A stretch of 64,000 nt of DNA from Streptomyces sp. ISL-43 (GTDB taxonomy: Bacteria; Actinomycetota; Actinomycetes; Streptomycetales; Streptomycetaceae): the NCBI RefSeq assembly GCF_018614195.1, contig NZ_JAGGOT010000081.1:24972-88971 (forward strand). Reading direction: 5' to 3'. Shown in pieces: positions 25,626 through 34,077 of this stretch. The notes under the pieces are model-generated. The model was not told the origin of the DNA. It was given only the letters and a program-made list of their open reading frames with translations, and did not search any database. The position numbers were made by a program, and so were the translations under genes. Every line of letters starts with the position of its first letter. Within the stretch, counting starts at the first letter, position 1.

Positions 25626-26048
25626 ATGCCCAGTCGTCGCGTAGACCCCCTGACCGTCGAGGTCGTCGAGCTCATCGGCGACGTCGTGTCCCGCTACCAC
25701 GAGGAGTACGAGCACGCGGCCGCCAGCCACCAGCTCACCGGGGCCCAGGCGCGCGTGCTGAACCTGCTCTCCCTGGAGCCGATGGCCATGCGCAAGATCG
25801 CGCAGAAGCTGAAGTGCGAGCCGTCGAACATCACCGGCATCGTCGACCGGCTGGAGACGCGCGGCCTCGTCGAGCGCCGCCCCGACCCGGCCGACCGCCG
25901 GGTCAAGCTGGCCGCGCCCACGGACGAGGGCCTGCAGACCGCGGACCGGCTGCGCGAGTCGCTGGACTTCGCGCGCGAGCCACTGGCCGGTCTCTCCACG
26001 GCCGAGCGGGCGGTCCTGCGCGATCTGCTCAAGCGCATGCTGGGCTGA
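25626..26048 (+). CDS. MarR family regulator
   Basis: 140 residues. Winged HTH of the MarR type: LTGAQARVLNLLSLEPMAMRKIAQKLKCEPSNITGIVDRLETRGLVERRPDPADRRVKL (about 40-98). The recognition helix is CEPSNITGIVDRLE and the wing is DPADRRVK. One Cys only, at the start of the recognition helix. ATG 25626 is used because candidate promoter words TTTCAT and TACGCT (17-bp spacing) end a few bases upstream, implying an almost leaderless message. Divergent from the MDR reductase and likely its repressor. Confidence 0.88.
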   Translation: MPSRRVDPLTVEVVELIGDVVSRYHEEYEHAAASHQLTGAQARVLNLLSLEPMAMRKIAQKLKCEPSNITGIVDRLETRGLVERRPDPADRRVKLAAPTDEGLQTADRLRESLDFAREPLAGLSTAERAVLRDLLKRMLG

Positions 26049-26057
26049 GCCGGCGGC

Positions 26058-26783
26058 TCACTTGCAGCCGAAGATCCAGAACACGCACGTCTTGCTCGGC
26101 GTGGGCTGCGGCTCCGGGGACGGGGGCGTCCCGGGCGGCTGCACCGTGCCGGAGGTGCTCGGTGCGGGCTGCCCCGATGTCGTGGGATCCACGGTTCCCC
26201 CCGGTCCGGGAGTTCCCTGCCCCGGCCCCGCCTTGCCCGACGCGGAGGCCGACGGCGCCAGGCCCGGGCCCTGACTTCCCCCGGCAGTGGCCCCCGGCCC
26301 GGCCGTCTTCGTGGCACCGGCGGTGGCCTTCGCCGTCCCGGTGGCCTTTCCCGACGGCAGCGCCGACGGCGCGGCCGGAGTCCCCGTCAGGCCCGGGAGC
26401 GGAGCCGGCTGCTCGGGACCGGCGTCGTCGGTCAGCACCACGGTCTCCGCCCGGTCGGTGCGCTGCCCGTCGGTCGCCATCCGGGCCAGCCCGAGCGTGG
26501 TCCCGGCGGCGAGCAGGATCCCGAACCCGGCGGTGAGCGCGGTCTGGCGCCGCCGCCGGTGCGTGACGCGGCGGCGGGCGCCGGCCCGGCCCTGCCGGTC
26601 GCCGGACAGTACGACGAGCGAGTCGGCGTACACGTCGGCGAGCGCGGCCGGGTCGCTCCCGAAGGCGGAGGCGGCGGCCGGTCGTGGGGGCGCGGCCGGT
26701 ATCAGATACTCGGCCGGGGTCCCGCATCCGGCGCACGCGAGCGCGCCGTTGAGGTGCCTGCGACAGGCGATGCAGTAGTCCAT
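26058..26783 (-). CDS. SCO2400-like membrane protein with N-terminal zinc ribbon
   Basis: 241 residues. The N-terminus MDYCIACRRHLNGALACAGCG has two CxxC pairs (zinc ribbon). A basic stretch (RRRVTHRRRRQ) precedes a single transmembrane helix (TAGFGILLAAGTTLGLA, about 83-99). Beyond it is a ~120-residue Pro/Ala/Gly/Ser/Thr-rich extracellular stalk ending in TCVFWIFGCK with a possible disulphide. This layout is specific to a Streptomyces family of unknown function. It is convergent with the MarR gene (9 bp apart). Confidence 0.72.
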   Translation of the reverse strand: MDYCIACRRHLNGALACAGCGTPAEYLIPAAPPRPAAASAFGSDPAALADVYADSLVVLSGDRQGRAGARRRVTHRRRRQTALTAGFGILLAAGTTLGLARMATDGQRTDRAETVVLTDDAGPEQPAPLPGLTGTPAAPSALPSGKATGTAKATAGATKTAGPGATAGGSQGPGLAPSASASGKAGPGQGTPGPGGTVDPTTSGQPAPSTSGTVQPPGTPPSPEPQPTPSKTCVFWIFGCK

Positions 26784-26861
26784 GGCGCCCGCAGGCTACG
26801 CGTTCACCTGCAACATCCGTATCGCGGGAACGTAAGGATTCTGTGTGGAATCGTGGAGTCC

Positions 26862-27458
26862 ATGACAGGGACGCCAGGGTCACCGCCCCCCGCCGGGAAA
26901 ACCTTCGGCCCGGCCGCCTTCCAACTGGTGCTGCTGCGCCGGATGGCGGACTTCCAGCCGGGCCTGGCCGAGGAGGCCCGCCTGCGGCTCGGCGCCTCGC
27001 TCGCGGAGCAGCGGGAGGCGAACAAGCGCTGGCAGGCCATGGTCCGGTCGCCGCGCTCCCGGGGCGCACTGGCCCGCTACCGCTCGGTGCTCGGCCCGCC
27101 GCAGGCCTCCGCGTCCCGCACGATCGGCGATCTCACCTGCGAGGCCCTGCTGTGGCCGGTGCCGCTCTGGCCCGATTTGCGCTTCGAAGTGCTCGCCGCG
27201 CCGGACGGGGCCGTCTGGAACGAGTGGCTGGTGCGGGCTCCGGGCGCGCAGGGCCCCGTAATCCGGTCGCCGCGGGACCTGCGGCCCTGGTCGGTGACGG
27301 TGGACGAGGTTGCGCGCGCCTTCGCGCCCGTGCGGCCGATGGAGGGGACCGCGCCGACGCGGTGGCGCCTGGCGTTCACCGCGTCGGGGCGGTCGTACGT
27401 CGCGGAGTTCACGTACGGCCTGCTCCAGGAGGTCTCCGCGACGGACGCGGAGGCCTGA
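26862..27458 (+). CDS. uncharacterised cytosolic protein
   Basis: 198 residues from ATG 26862 (MTGTPGSPPPAGKTFGP). Not recognised. The N-terminal half is helical and basic (RRMADFQPGLAEEARLRLGASLAEQREANKRWQAMV). The C-terminal half alternates Trp-rich strands (ALLWPVPLWPDLRFEVLAAPDGAVWNEWLVR...RWRLAFTASGRSYVAEFTYG). No signal peptide, membrane helix or catalytic motif. Divergent from the zinc-ribbon membrane protein across 78 bp. The stop codon sits inside the left arm of a bidirectional terminator. Confidence 0.65.
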   Translation: MTGTPGSPPPAGKTFGPAAFQLVLLRRMADFQPGLAEEARLRLGASLAEQREANKRWQAMVRSPRSRGALARYRSVLGPPQASASRTIGDLTCEALLWPVPLWPDLRFEVLAAPDGAVWNEWLVRAPGAQGPVIRSPRDLRPWSVTVDEVARAFAPVRPMEGTAPTRWRLAFTASGRSYVAEFTYGLLQEVSATDAEA

Positions 27459-27497
27459 GGGCTGTCCCGTGATCCGGGATCACGGGACGGCCCTCAG
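27455..27497. terminator. bidirectional terminator embedding both stop codons
   Basis: A 21-bp inverted repeat (CTGAGGGCTGTCCCGTGATCC and its complement with one G-T wobble). The TGA of the gene ending at 27458 and the TGA of the convergent lipase (27494-27496) both fall within the arms. Confidence 0.8.
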
Positions 27498-28222
27498 GAG
27501 CGCAGGAAGGCCCGTACGCCCGCCGAGGTGGGGTCGTCGCCGAGCAGGTCGTTGTGCTTGAGGCAGCCGACGGGGGTGTTCAGCGCGCCGGCGAGCGGGA
27601 CGCTGTCGTCGGGGTTGACGACCTCGTCGCAGGCTGACCAGAAGGTCGCGTACTTCACCGCGCCCGGGGTCTCGTCGCCGGAGTTCAGGTTCTTCACGAC
27701 GTAGGAGCCGGGGGTCATGTCACGGCAGGCCTGGTCCCACAGGGCGCAGGCCCAGGCGGTGGAGGTGCCCCGGTTGGGCCCGGCCAGGGAGACCCAGTGG
27801 TCGACGTAGGCGCCGCCGCCGAACTTCACGTACCAGCGGCTGACGAGCGAGCCGAAGGAGTGGCCGACGACGTCCACGCGGGCGGCGCCGGTGTCCCGGC
27901 GGACCTGGTCGACGTAGGTGGCGAGGCGGCCGGCGAGGACCTCGTTGACGGACTGGTGGGTGTCGTAGCCGAAGGAGAAGAGCTCGGAGTCGGCGTACCC
28001 GTCGGCGCGCAGGTCCGCGCGCAGGGAACCCCAGACGCCGGGATCGGCGTTGTAGCCGTGCACGAAGACGACCGGGGTGTGGACGGCCGCGGCCCTGTCG
28101 GAGGACTGCCCGGAAGCCCGACCTGAGACCTCGCCTGAGGCCTGGGCCGGGAGGGCGGGCGCGGCGAGCAGCGCCAGGCAGAGCGTCACGAGGGCGAGCA
28201 GTCTCTGGCGAGCCGTCAGCAT
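27494..28222 (-). CDS. secreted triacylglycerol lipase/esterase (EstA/lipase class 2-like)
   Basis: 242 residues. A signal peptide (LLALVTLCLALLAAPALPAQA, cleavage near residue 28) is followed by a short Ser/Gly linker. The hydrolase core has the oxyanion segment VVFVHGYNADPGVWGSL, the nucleophile elbow VDVVGHSFGSLVSRWYV (Ser), VSLAGPNRGT, and a late Asp/His (DDSVPL, LKHNDLL). Cys pairs suggest disulphides outside the cell. Monocistronic, with a bidirectional terminator at its 3' end. Confidence 0.88.
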   Translation of the reverse strand: MLTARQRLLALVTLCLALLAAPALPAQASGEVSGRASGQSSDRAAAVHTPVVFVHGYNADPGVWGSLRADLRADGYADSELFSFGYDTHQSVNEVLAGRLATYVDQVRRDTGAARVDVVGHSFGSLVSRWYVKFGGGAYVDHWVSLAGPNRGTSTAWACALWDQACRDMTPGSYVVKNLNSGDETPGAVKYATFWSACDEVVNPDDSVPLAGALNTPVGCLKHNDLLGDDPTSAGVRAFLRS

Positions 28223-28464
28223 CGGGTCCCCTTTACCTTGTTACGGGCGAGTAGCAGGTTCGGTGCGGGCATGCTCGCGCCTGTCGGGACAGAAATCCAC
28301 CCCCGTGCAGCACCCTCCGGCGCCTCTCGTGACCCTCCCGTACCCGACGACACCCCCCACCCGGAGCATCAAATCGGGCAATACAGGTAATTCACCCGAG
28401 AAGATACGAAGTGTGACCGGCACCTGCCGGTCTTCTTGCGTCAGCGCTCTCGGGAGGATCTGCC

Positions 28465-29502
28465 GTGACCGTCAGTCTTGAGCAGTTGCGCCGCTGCCAC
28501 GTCGCCGTCGACCTCGGAGCCGCCAGGACCCGCGTGTACGTCAAGGGCGCCGGTCTGGTGGTGGACGAACCCAGCGTCGCCGCGGTGAACACGCGGACCG
28601 GCGCCCTCATCGCCGTCGGCACCTTCGCCGAGCGGATGACCGGCCGCACGCCCGACTACATCCGGGTCGTCCGCCCCGTCTCCGGCGGCACCGTCGTGGA
28701 CATCGAGATGGCCCAGCGCATGCTGCGCCACCTCCTCGGCGAGAAGCTGCGGCGCGCCCTGCGCCGCAAGCCCCGGCTCCGGGCAGCCGCCTGCACCCCC
28801 CACGACGCCGACCCGCTGGCCCAGCGGGCCGCCGTCGAAACCCTCGTCGGACTCGGCGCCCGCCGCGTCGAACTCGTCGACACCCTGATCGCGGCCGCCG
28901 TCGGCTGCGGACTGCCCGTGGAGCAGCCGACCGCCACGATGATCATGGTCTGCGGGGCCGCGGCCACCCAGGTCGCCGTCCTGTCCCTCGGCTCGATCGT
29001 CACCGCCGAGCGGATCCCGGTCGGCGGTGAGGCCATCGACCACGCCGTCGTCCAACACCTGCGCCACGCCCACGAGCTCATGCTGCCCAGCCAGGCGGTC
29101 CGGCCGCTCCAGCTCGCCCTGCACGGCAACGGCATCACCGCCGAAGGACCGGCCTCCACCCTCATCCACGGCCGCGACGTGGCCACCGGACTCGCCCGCT
29201 CCGTCCACGTGGACACCGCGGCCGTCCGGGACGCCATCCACACCCCGCTGACCGCCGTGCTCGACGGCATCGGCAAGGTCCTGCGCGACTGCCCGCCCGA
29301 CCTGGTGGCGGACCTGACGGACCGGGGGATCATGATGGTGGGCGGCAGCGCCCTGCTGCCGGGCCTGGACCAGATGCTCCGCGACGCCACCGGAATGCCC
29401 GTGGCCATCGCGGAACGGCCCGACATCTGCGCGGTACTGGGCCTCGGCATGATGCTCGAAGGGAAGATCGCCCCCATGGTTTTGAACCCGCTGGCCGAAT
29501 GA
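28465..29502 (+). CDS. mbl: MreB-like actin homologue (Mbl), with a degenerate nucleotide site
   Basis: 345 residues, GTG start. Closest in kind to the Streptomyces second MreB paralogue, known to contribute to spore-wall synthesis. The actin-fold landmarks are altered: phosphate-1 reads AVDLGAARTRVYVKG (MreB: DLGTANT), phosphate-2 reads MVCGAAATQVAVLSLGS (MreB: DIGGGTTEVAVISLGG), while the adenosine loop MMVGGSALLPGLDQML is kept. Loss of the DIGGGT glycines and Asp argues against normal ATP hydrolysis. The last codons overlap the next gene as ATGA, so the kinase-like protein is translationally coupled. Confidence 0.82.
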   Translation: MTVSLEQLRRCHVAVDLGAARTRVYVKGAGLVVDEPSVAAVNTRTGALIAVGTFAERMTGRTPDYIRVVRPVSGGTVVDIEMAQRMLRHLLGEKLRRALRRKPRLRAAACTPHDADPLAQRAAVETLVGLGARRVELVDTLIAAAVGCGLPVEQPTATMIMVCGAAATQVAVLSLGSIVTAERIPVGGEAIDHAVVQHLRHAHELMLPSQAVRPLQLALHGNGITAEGPASTLIHGRDVATGLARSVHVDTAAVRDAIHTPLTAVLDGIGKVLRDCPPDLVADLTDRGIMMVGGSALLPGLDQMLRDATGMPVAIAERPDICAVLGLGMMLEGKIAPMVLNPLAE

Positions 29503-31076
29503 CGCACGGCGCCCCGTCCCCCGATGACGGCGAGGACCGCCAACCCTCCAGCCTGCCCGTCCTGCTGGAGGCGGTCCTCAGCGTCGGCTCGGAACTGGAG
29601 CTGCAGACCACCCTCCAGCACATCGTGGACTCGGCGACGGAGCTGTGCGCGGCCCGGTACGGAGCGCTGGGGGTCGTGGACCCCGAGCGCGCCCGGCTGA
29701 CCGAGCTGTTCACGGCCGGCCTGACCGAGGCCGAGCGGGCCGCGATCCCCCACCTGCCGGACGGCCGCCGCGGCCTGCTCGGCGCCCTCATCAACGACCC
29801 GCGGCCGCTCATGCTGGAGGACCTGGCCCAGGACCCCCGCTCGACCGGCTTCCCGCCCGGACATCCACCGATGCGCACCTTCCTCGGCGTCCCGATCCGG
29901 GTCCACACCGAGGTCTTCGGCAACCTCTACCTCACCGAGAAACGCGGCGGCGGACCCTTCACGGAGGAGGACCTCGCGCTGGTGCGCGTACTGGCCTCGC
30001 AGGCGGGCATAGCGATCGGCAACGCCCGGCTGTACGAGACCGCGCGCCGCCGGGAGCGCTGGATCGAGGGCGCCGCGGCGGTGACCACCACCCTGCTGGC
30101 GGGCCGGCCGGCGGCCGACGCGCTGATGTGCGTGGCCGAACGGGCCCGGCTGCTGGCGGACGCGGCGGCGGGGGTCGTCCTCCAGCCGACCCCGGAAGGC
30201 GGCATGGAGATCGTGGCCGCCTCCACGCACGCAGACCCCGGGGACCTGGTGGGTACCGTCATCGAGCCGGGCTCGGCGGTCCTGGAACAACTCCTGGGCG
30301 GCGAAGCGGTCTTCATAGAGGACTCGGCGACGGACCCCCGGATGACCACGCACGTGCGCGAGCGGTTCGGCCCCAGCATGATGCTGCCGCTGCAGAGCGG
30401 CGGCCAGCTGATCGGCACGCTCGCCCTGCCCCGCGCACGCGGCGGCCCCGCCTACGACGCGGTCGACCGGCTGCTGGCCTCGCAGTTCGCCTCCCAGGCC
30501 GCACTGGCCCTCGTACTGGCGGACGCGCAGCACGACCGCGAGCAGCTGGCCGTCTACGAGGACCGCGACCGCATCGCGCGGGACCTGCACGACCTGGTGG
30601 TGCAGCGGCTGTTCGCCACGGAGATGATGTTGGAGAGCACCCGGCGCCGCTCCGCCAACGCGCCCACCGGAGACACGGTCGGCGAGGAACTGAGCCGGGC
30701 GGTCGACGAGCTCGACTCCACCATCCAGGAGGTCCGCACGGCCATCTTCGCCCTCCAGCAGCCGCCGACGGACGCGCCGACCACCTTCCGCGGCCGGGTC
30801 CTGCGGGAGACCGGCGGGGCGGCGGTCCTGCTGGGCTTCCAGCCGTCGGTGCACTTCGCGGGCACGGTGGACGCGCTGCTGTCGGAGCCGGTGGCGGGCG
30901 ACCTCCTCGCCGCGCTGCGCGGCGCGCTGGCCGCCGCGCACCGCCGCGCCGAGGTCGGCGCCATCGAGGTCGAGGTCGACGCCGTCCCCACGCGCGTGCG
31001 CCTCACCGTCTCCGACGACGGCCGCACGGAATCGGGTGCCCGGGGCACGACCCTGACCTGGGAAGCCCCGCTCTGA
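29499..31076 (+). CDS. GAF-GAF HisKA_3 sensor protein with degenerate ATPase domain
   Basis: 525 residues, DevS/DosT-like layout. GAF 1 is at about 15-175 (LEAVLSVGSELELQTTLQHIVDSATELCAARYGALGV), GAF 2 at about 190-345. The phosphoacceptor helix DRIARDLHDLVVQRLFATEM (about 356) keeps its His. The ATP-binding domain is abnormal: the N-box is ALRGALAAAHRRA (Glu and Asn lost) and the G-box region collapses to SDDGRTESGARGTTLTW. Autophosphorylation by this chain is unlikely. No response-regulator gene is adjacent. Starts on the ATGA overlap with mbl, suggesting the two proteins act together. Confidence 0.83.
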   Translation: MTHGAPSPDDGEDRQPSSLPVLLEAVLSVGSELELQTTLQHIVDSATELCAARYGALGVVDPERARLTELFTAGLTEAERAAIPHLPDGRRGLLGALINDPRPLMLEDLAQDPRSTGFPPGHPPMRTFLGVPIRVHTEVFGNLYLTEKRGGGPFTEEDLALVRVLASQAGIAIGNARLYETARRRERWIEGAAAVTTTLLAGRPAADALMCVAERARLLADAAAGVVLQPTPEGGMEIVAASTHADPGDLVGTVIEPGSAVLEQLLGGEAVFIEDSATDPRMTTHVRERFGPSMMLPLQSGGQLIGTLALPRARGGPAYDAVDRLLASQFASQAALALVLADAQHDREQLAVYEDRDRIARDLHDLVVQRLFATEMMLESTRRRSANAPTGDTVGEELSRAVDELDSTIQEVRTAIFALQQPPTDAPTTFRGRVLRETGGAAVLLGFQPSVHFAGTVDALLSEPVAGDLLAALRGALAAAHRRAEVGAIEVEVDAVPTRVRLTVSDDGRTESGARGTTLTWEAPL

Positions 31077-31166
31077 GGGCCGTCCCCGCCGGCGCCGTCG
31101 CGGGGGCCCCGCCCCCGGCAACCGAGCCGCAAGGAGCCTGCGAGCATCAAGGCCTAGGCTGGCCGT

Positions 31167-32513
31167 GTGACGAACCGCCCCTCGGCCCGCGCGGCCATCG
31201 CCTCCGTGACCGACTCCGGCAGCTTCGCCGAACTCCCGGCGCCCCCAAGGGAATCCAGCCCCGACGGCCCCCTCGGCTGGGCCGGCTACGACGACTCCCG
31301 CGCACGCGCCGCGCAGCGGACCGGCGAGGACGAGTCCGTCGTCGTCGGCTCCGCCCTCATCGGCGGCCGCCCCGCCGTCGTGATCGCCTTCGAGTTCGGC
31401 TTCCTCGGCGGTTCGCTGGGCGGGCGTACCGGCGACCGGCTCGAATCGGCCTACACCCACGCCCGCGACCTCCGCCTCCCCCTGGTCTCGCTCATCGCCA
31501 CCGGCGGCTCCCGCATGCAGGAGGGCATGCTCGCGCTGACCCAACTCCAGCGCGTGGCCCGCCAGTCCGCCCTGACCCGCGCCGCCGGCCTGCCGCAGAT
31601 CGCCGTCCTGCGCGATCCCACCACCGGCGGCGGCTGGGCCACCCTGGGAGCGGGGGCCGACGTGATCCTCGCGCTGCCCGGGGCGCAGGTCGGCTTCGCC
31701 GGGTCCCGGGTGCGGCCGGCGGACGCCGATCCGGCGGCCTACACCGCCGAGGGGCAGTACGCCGCCGGGCACGTCGACGCGGTCGTCCCCGCTCCGGAGC
31801 TGCCCGCCGCCCTCGCCGCCTGGCTCCGCGTCCTGGCCGCGCCCCGCTCCCCCGAGCCCGTCGCGCCCCCCGCCGCGCTGGCCGACGTAGCGCTTCCGGC
31901 CACCGGCTGGGACGCCGTCCGCCAGGCCCGGCATCCCGGCCGGCCGCGCGCCGAGCGGTACCTGGACGCGTACTTCGAGCTCCGGCTGCCCCTGTCCGGC
32001 GACCGCGCGGGGGGCACCGACCCCGGGATGCTGTGCGGTTTCGGGCTCCGGGAGGGCCGGGCCGTGGCCTACGCCGCCCAGTGCGGCACCGCCACCCGCC
32101 CGGCGGGCTACCGCACCGCGGCCCGCGTCATCCGGCTCGCGGACCGGCTCGGCGTACCCGTGCTCACCCTGGTGGACACCCCGGGCGCGGCCAACGACGC
32201 GGCCGCCGAGCACGCGGGCGCGGGCGCGGCCATCGCCGACGCCTTCGCGGCGCTCGCCTCGGCCGCGGTCCCCGTCACCACCCTCCTGATCGGCGAGGGC
32301 GGCTCGGGCGGCGCCCTCGCCCTGGCCGCGCCGGGCAACACCTGGGTCACCCCGGACAGCTACTTCTCGGTGATCGCCCCGGAACTGGCGGCGGCCATCC
32401 TCAAGCGCCCCCCGGAGTCGGCCCCGGCGACGGCGGACCAACTGCGCGTCCGCCCCCAGGACCTGGTCACCCTGGGCGTCGCCCGCGGCATCGTCTCCCC
32501 GGAGACGGCCTAG
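31167..32513 (+). CDS. acyl-CoA carboxyltransferase, AccD-AccA fusion type
   Basis: 448 residues, GTG start. Two crotonase-fold halves: an AccD-like N-half (FLGGSLGGRTGDRLESAYTHARDLRLPLVSLIATGGSRMQEGM) and an AccA-like C-half (RVIRLADRLGVPVLTLVDTPGAANDAAAEHAGAGAAIADAF...LLIGEGGSGGALALA). The paired oxyanion glycines (ATGGSRMQEG; GEGGSGGAL) are present. The zinc ribbon of E. coli AccD is absent, and it is shorter than typical AccD5-type beta subunits (~530). A transcarboxylase for acetyl-/propionyl-CoA or a dedicated acyl-CoA carboxylase is likely. It follows the kinase-like gene by 90 bp with no biotin-carrier gene nearby. Confidence 0.8.
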   Translation: MTNRPSARAAIASVTDSGSFAELPAPPRESSPDGPLGWAGYDDSRARAAQRTGEDESVVVGSALIGGRPAVVIAFEFGFLGGSLGGRTGDRLESAYTHARDLRLPLVSLIATGGSRMQEGMLALTQLQRVARQSALTRAAGLPQIAVLRDPTTGGGWATLGAGADVILALPGAQVGFAGSRVRPADADPAAYTAEGQYAAGHVDAVVPAPELPAALAAWLRVLAAPRSPEPVAPPAALADVALPATGWDAVRQARHPGRPRAERYLDAYFELRLPLSGDRAGGTDPGMLCGFGLREGRAVAYAAQCGTATRPAGYRTAARVIRLADRLGVPVLTLVDTPGAANDAAAEHAGAGAAIADAFAALASAAVPVTTLLIGEGGSGGALALAAPGNTWVTPDSYFSVIAPELAAAILKRPPESAPATADQLRVRPQDLVTLGVARGIVSPETA

Positions 32514-32552
32514 CTGTATCGACCCGCGGCGCCGGCTCCGGGGCGGCCCCGC

Positions 32553-33824
32553 TCAGGCCTGCGGAGTGCGCGCGTCGTAGCGGGCGAAGCCCCGCCACCG
32601 CAGGGCCAGCAGCACCAGCACGAGTACGCATCCGAGCCCGCCGCCCGTGATCGCGACGGTCGGGGAGGTGAGGTCGGCGGTGGTCCCGGCGACGAAGTCC
32701 CCGAGCCGGGGCCCGCCCGCGACGACCACGATGAAGACGCCCTGCAGGCGGCCCCGCATGTCGTCGGGGGTGGCCGCCTGGAGCATGGTGGTGCGGAACA
32801 CCATCGAGATGGTGTCGGAGCAGCCGGCCAGGGCCAGGAAGAACAGCCCGAGCCAGAGGTTGCGGGTCAGCCCGAACACGGCGATGGCCAGCCCCCACGC
32901 GGCGACGGCGATCAGGATCGCCACCCCGTGCCGGCGGATCCGCCCCTGCCAGCCCGAGAACAGCCCGCCGAGCAGCGCGCCCACGGCGGGGGCGGCCACC
33001 AGCAGCCCGACCGTCTTGGCGTCGCCGCCGTACCAGAGCACGGCGACGGCCGGGAACAGCGCCTTCGGCTGGGCCAGCACCATGGCGGCCATGTCGGAGA
33101 AGAAGGTCATCCGGATGTTGGGCCGGGTCCCGAGGAAGCGCAGACCGTCGATGACGGAGGCCCTGCCCTTGCGGCCCTCCGCCCGGTCGGGCCTCATCGA
33201 CGGCAGCCGCCACATCGCGTAGAGCGCGGCGCTGAAGGTGACGGCGTCGATCAGGTAGGCGGCCTGGTAGCCCCACCATCCGACGATGACGCCGCCCAGC
33301 ATCGGACCGGCCGTCATGCCGAAGGTCATGGTCACGGAGTTCAGGGCGTTGGCGGCGGGCAGCTGCTCGGCGGGCAGCAGCCGCGGGATCATCGCCGACC
33401 GGGCGGGCCCGTTGAGCGCCCCGCACACCGACTGCAGGGCGACGACGCAGTACAGCAGCCAGACCCGGTGGTAGTCGAGGACCGCCGCGCCGGCCAGCGC
33501 GACGGACAGGACGGCCAGACCCAGCGAGCTGTAGAGCCCGAGCTTGCGGCGGTCGACGGTGTCGGCGATGGCACCGCCGTAGAGCCCGAAGGCGACGAGC
33601 GGGACGAGCGAGAAGAGCCCGACCAGCCCGACGGAGAAGCTGGAGCCGGTGATCTCGTAGACCTGGAGCGAGATCGCGAGCGCGGTCATCGCCTGGCCCA
33701 GCCAGGAAATGGTCCCGCCGACCCAGAGCCGGCGATAGTCCGGGGAGGATCTCAGCGGCGTGAGATCGGCGAATATGCGGCGTCTGGGACGGGCGGGCGG
33801 CTGGGGGACGGTCGTGCGAGTCAC
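32553..33824 (-). CDS. MFS transporter (EntS/DHA3-like)
   Basis: 423 residues, GTG start (MTRTTVPQPPARPRRR). About 12 transmembrane helices. The MFS loop 2-3 motif is GGAIADTVDRRKLGLYSSL (about 75-93), helix 4-5 has LLPAEQLPAANALNSVTMTFGMTAGPMLGGVIVG, and SDTISMVFRTTMLQAATPDDMRGRLQG matches the EntS/DHA3 exporter branch. Probably a proton-driven drug or metabolite exporter. It is convergent with the carboxyltransferase gene and its upstream side abuts the IS110 insertion. Confidence 0.88.
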   Translation of the reverse strand: MTRTTVPQPPARPRRRIFADLTPLRSSPDYRRLWVGGTISWLGQAMTALAISLQVYEITGSSFSVGLVGLFSLVPLVAFGLYGGAIADTVDRRKLGLYSSLGLAVLSVALAGAAVLDYHRVWLLYCVVALQSVCGALNGPARSAMIPRLLPAEQLPAANALNSVTMTFGMTAGPMLGGVIVGWWGYQAAYLIDAVTFSAALYAMWRLPSMRPDRAEGRKGRASVIDGLRFLGTRPNIRMTFFSDMAAMVLAQPKALFPAVAVLWYGGDAKTVGLLVAAPAVGALLGGLFSGWQGRIRRHGVAILIAVAAWGLAIAVFGLTRNLWLGLFFLALAGCSDTISMVFRTTMLQAATPDDMRGRLQGVFIVVVAGGPRLGDFVAGTTADLTSPTVAITGGGLGCVLVLVLLALRWRGFARYDARTPQA

Positions 33825-33886
33825 AACGGATACTAACCAGTCATCCCGAGGCCTGGCGGCCTCACCCCGGGGCCGGGAAAATGGGG

Positions 33887-34077
33887 CGGGTGCCCGTCCG
33901 GAGGACGTCGATGCTGCTTGGAGCCGAAGGTTGAGCCCGATAGCCAGTCGGACGCGGGGGCCGAGCGCAGGAATCCAGTGTTGTTGCCTTGAGCACGCAA
34001 GAGAGCGTCTTTGAATCCTGTGGCCCCAGATGGGCGGGCACCCGTTCTCGCGTCGGTCGGGTGGGAGGGCTGGGATC
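33887..34077 (+). other. non-coding left flank of the IS110 transposase gene, candidate bridge-RNA region
   Basis: About 190 bp directly upstream of the IS110-family transposase. CGGGTGCCCG (33887-33896) and its exact complement CGGGCACCCG (34035-34044) bracket the segment and could close a long-range stem. IS110-group elements encode their guide (bridge) RNA in this non-coding end; the assignment here is positional, and the left boundary of the element is not determined. Confidence 0.4.

Noticed and set aside
28656..32441. A 1261-codon open frame on the minus strand antisense to mbl, the kinase-like gene and the carboxyltransferase gene
   Set aside because: The plus-strand proteins have clear families and overlaps. 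The minus frame is repetitive Gly/Arg/Ala sequence with no family resemblance, a usual artefact of third-position G+C bias.
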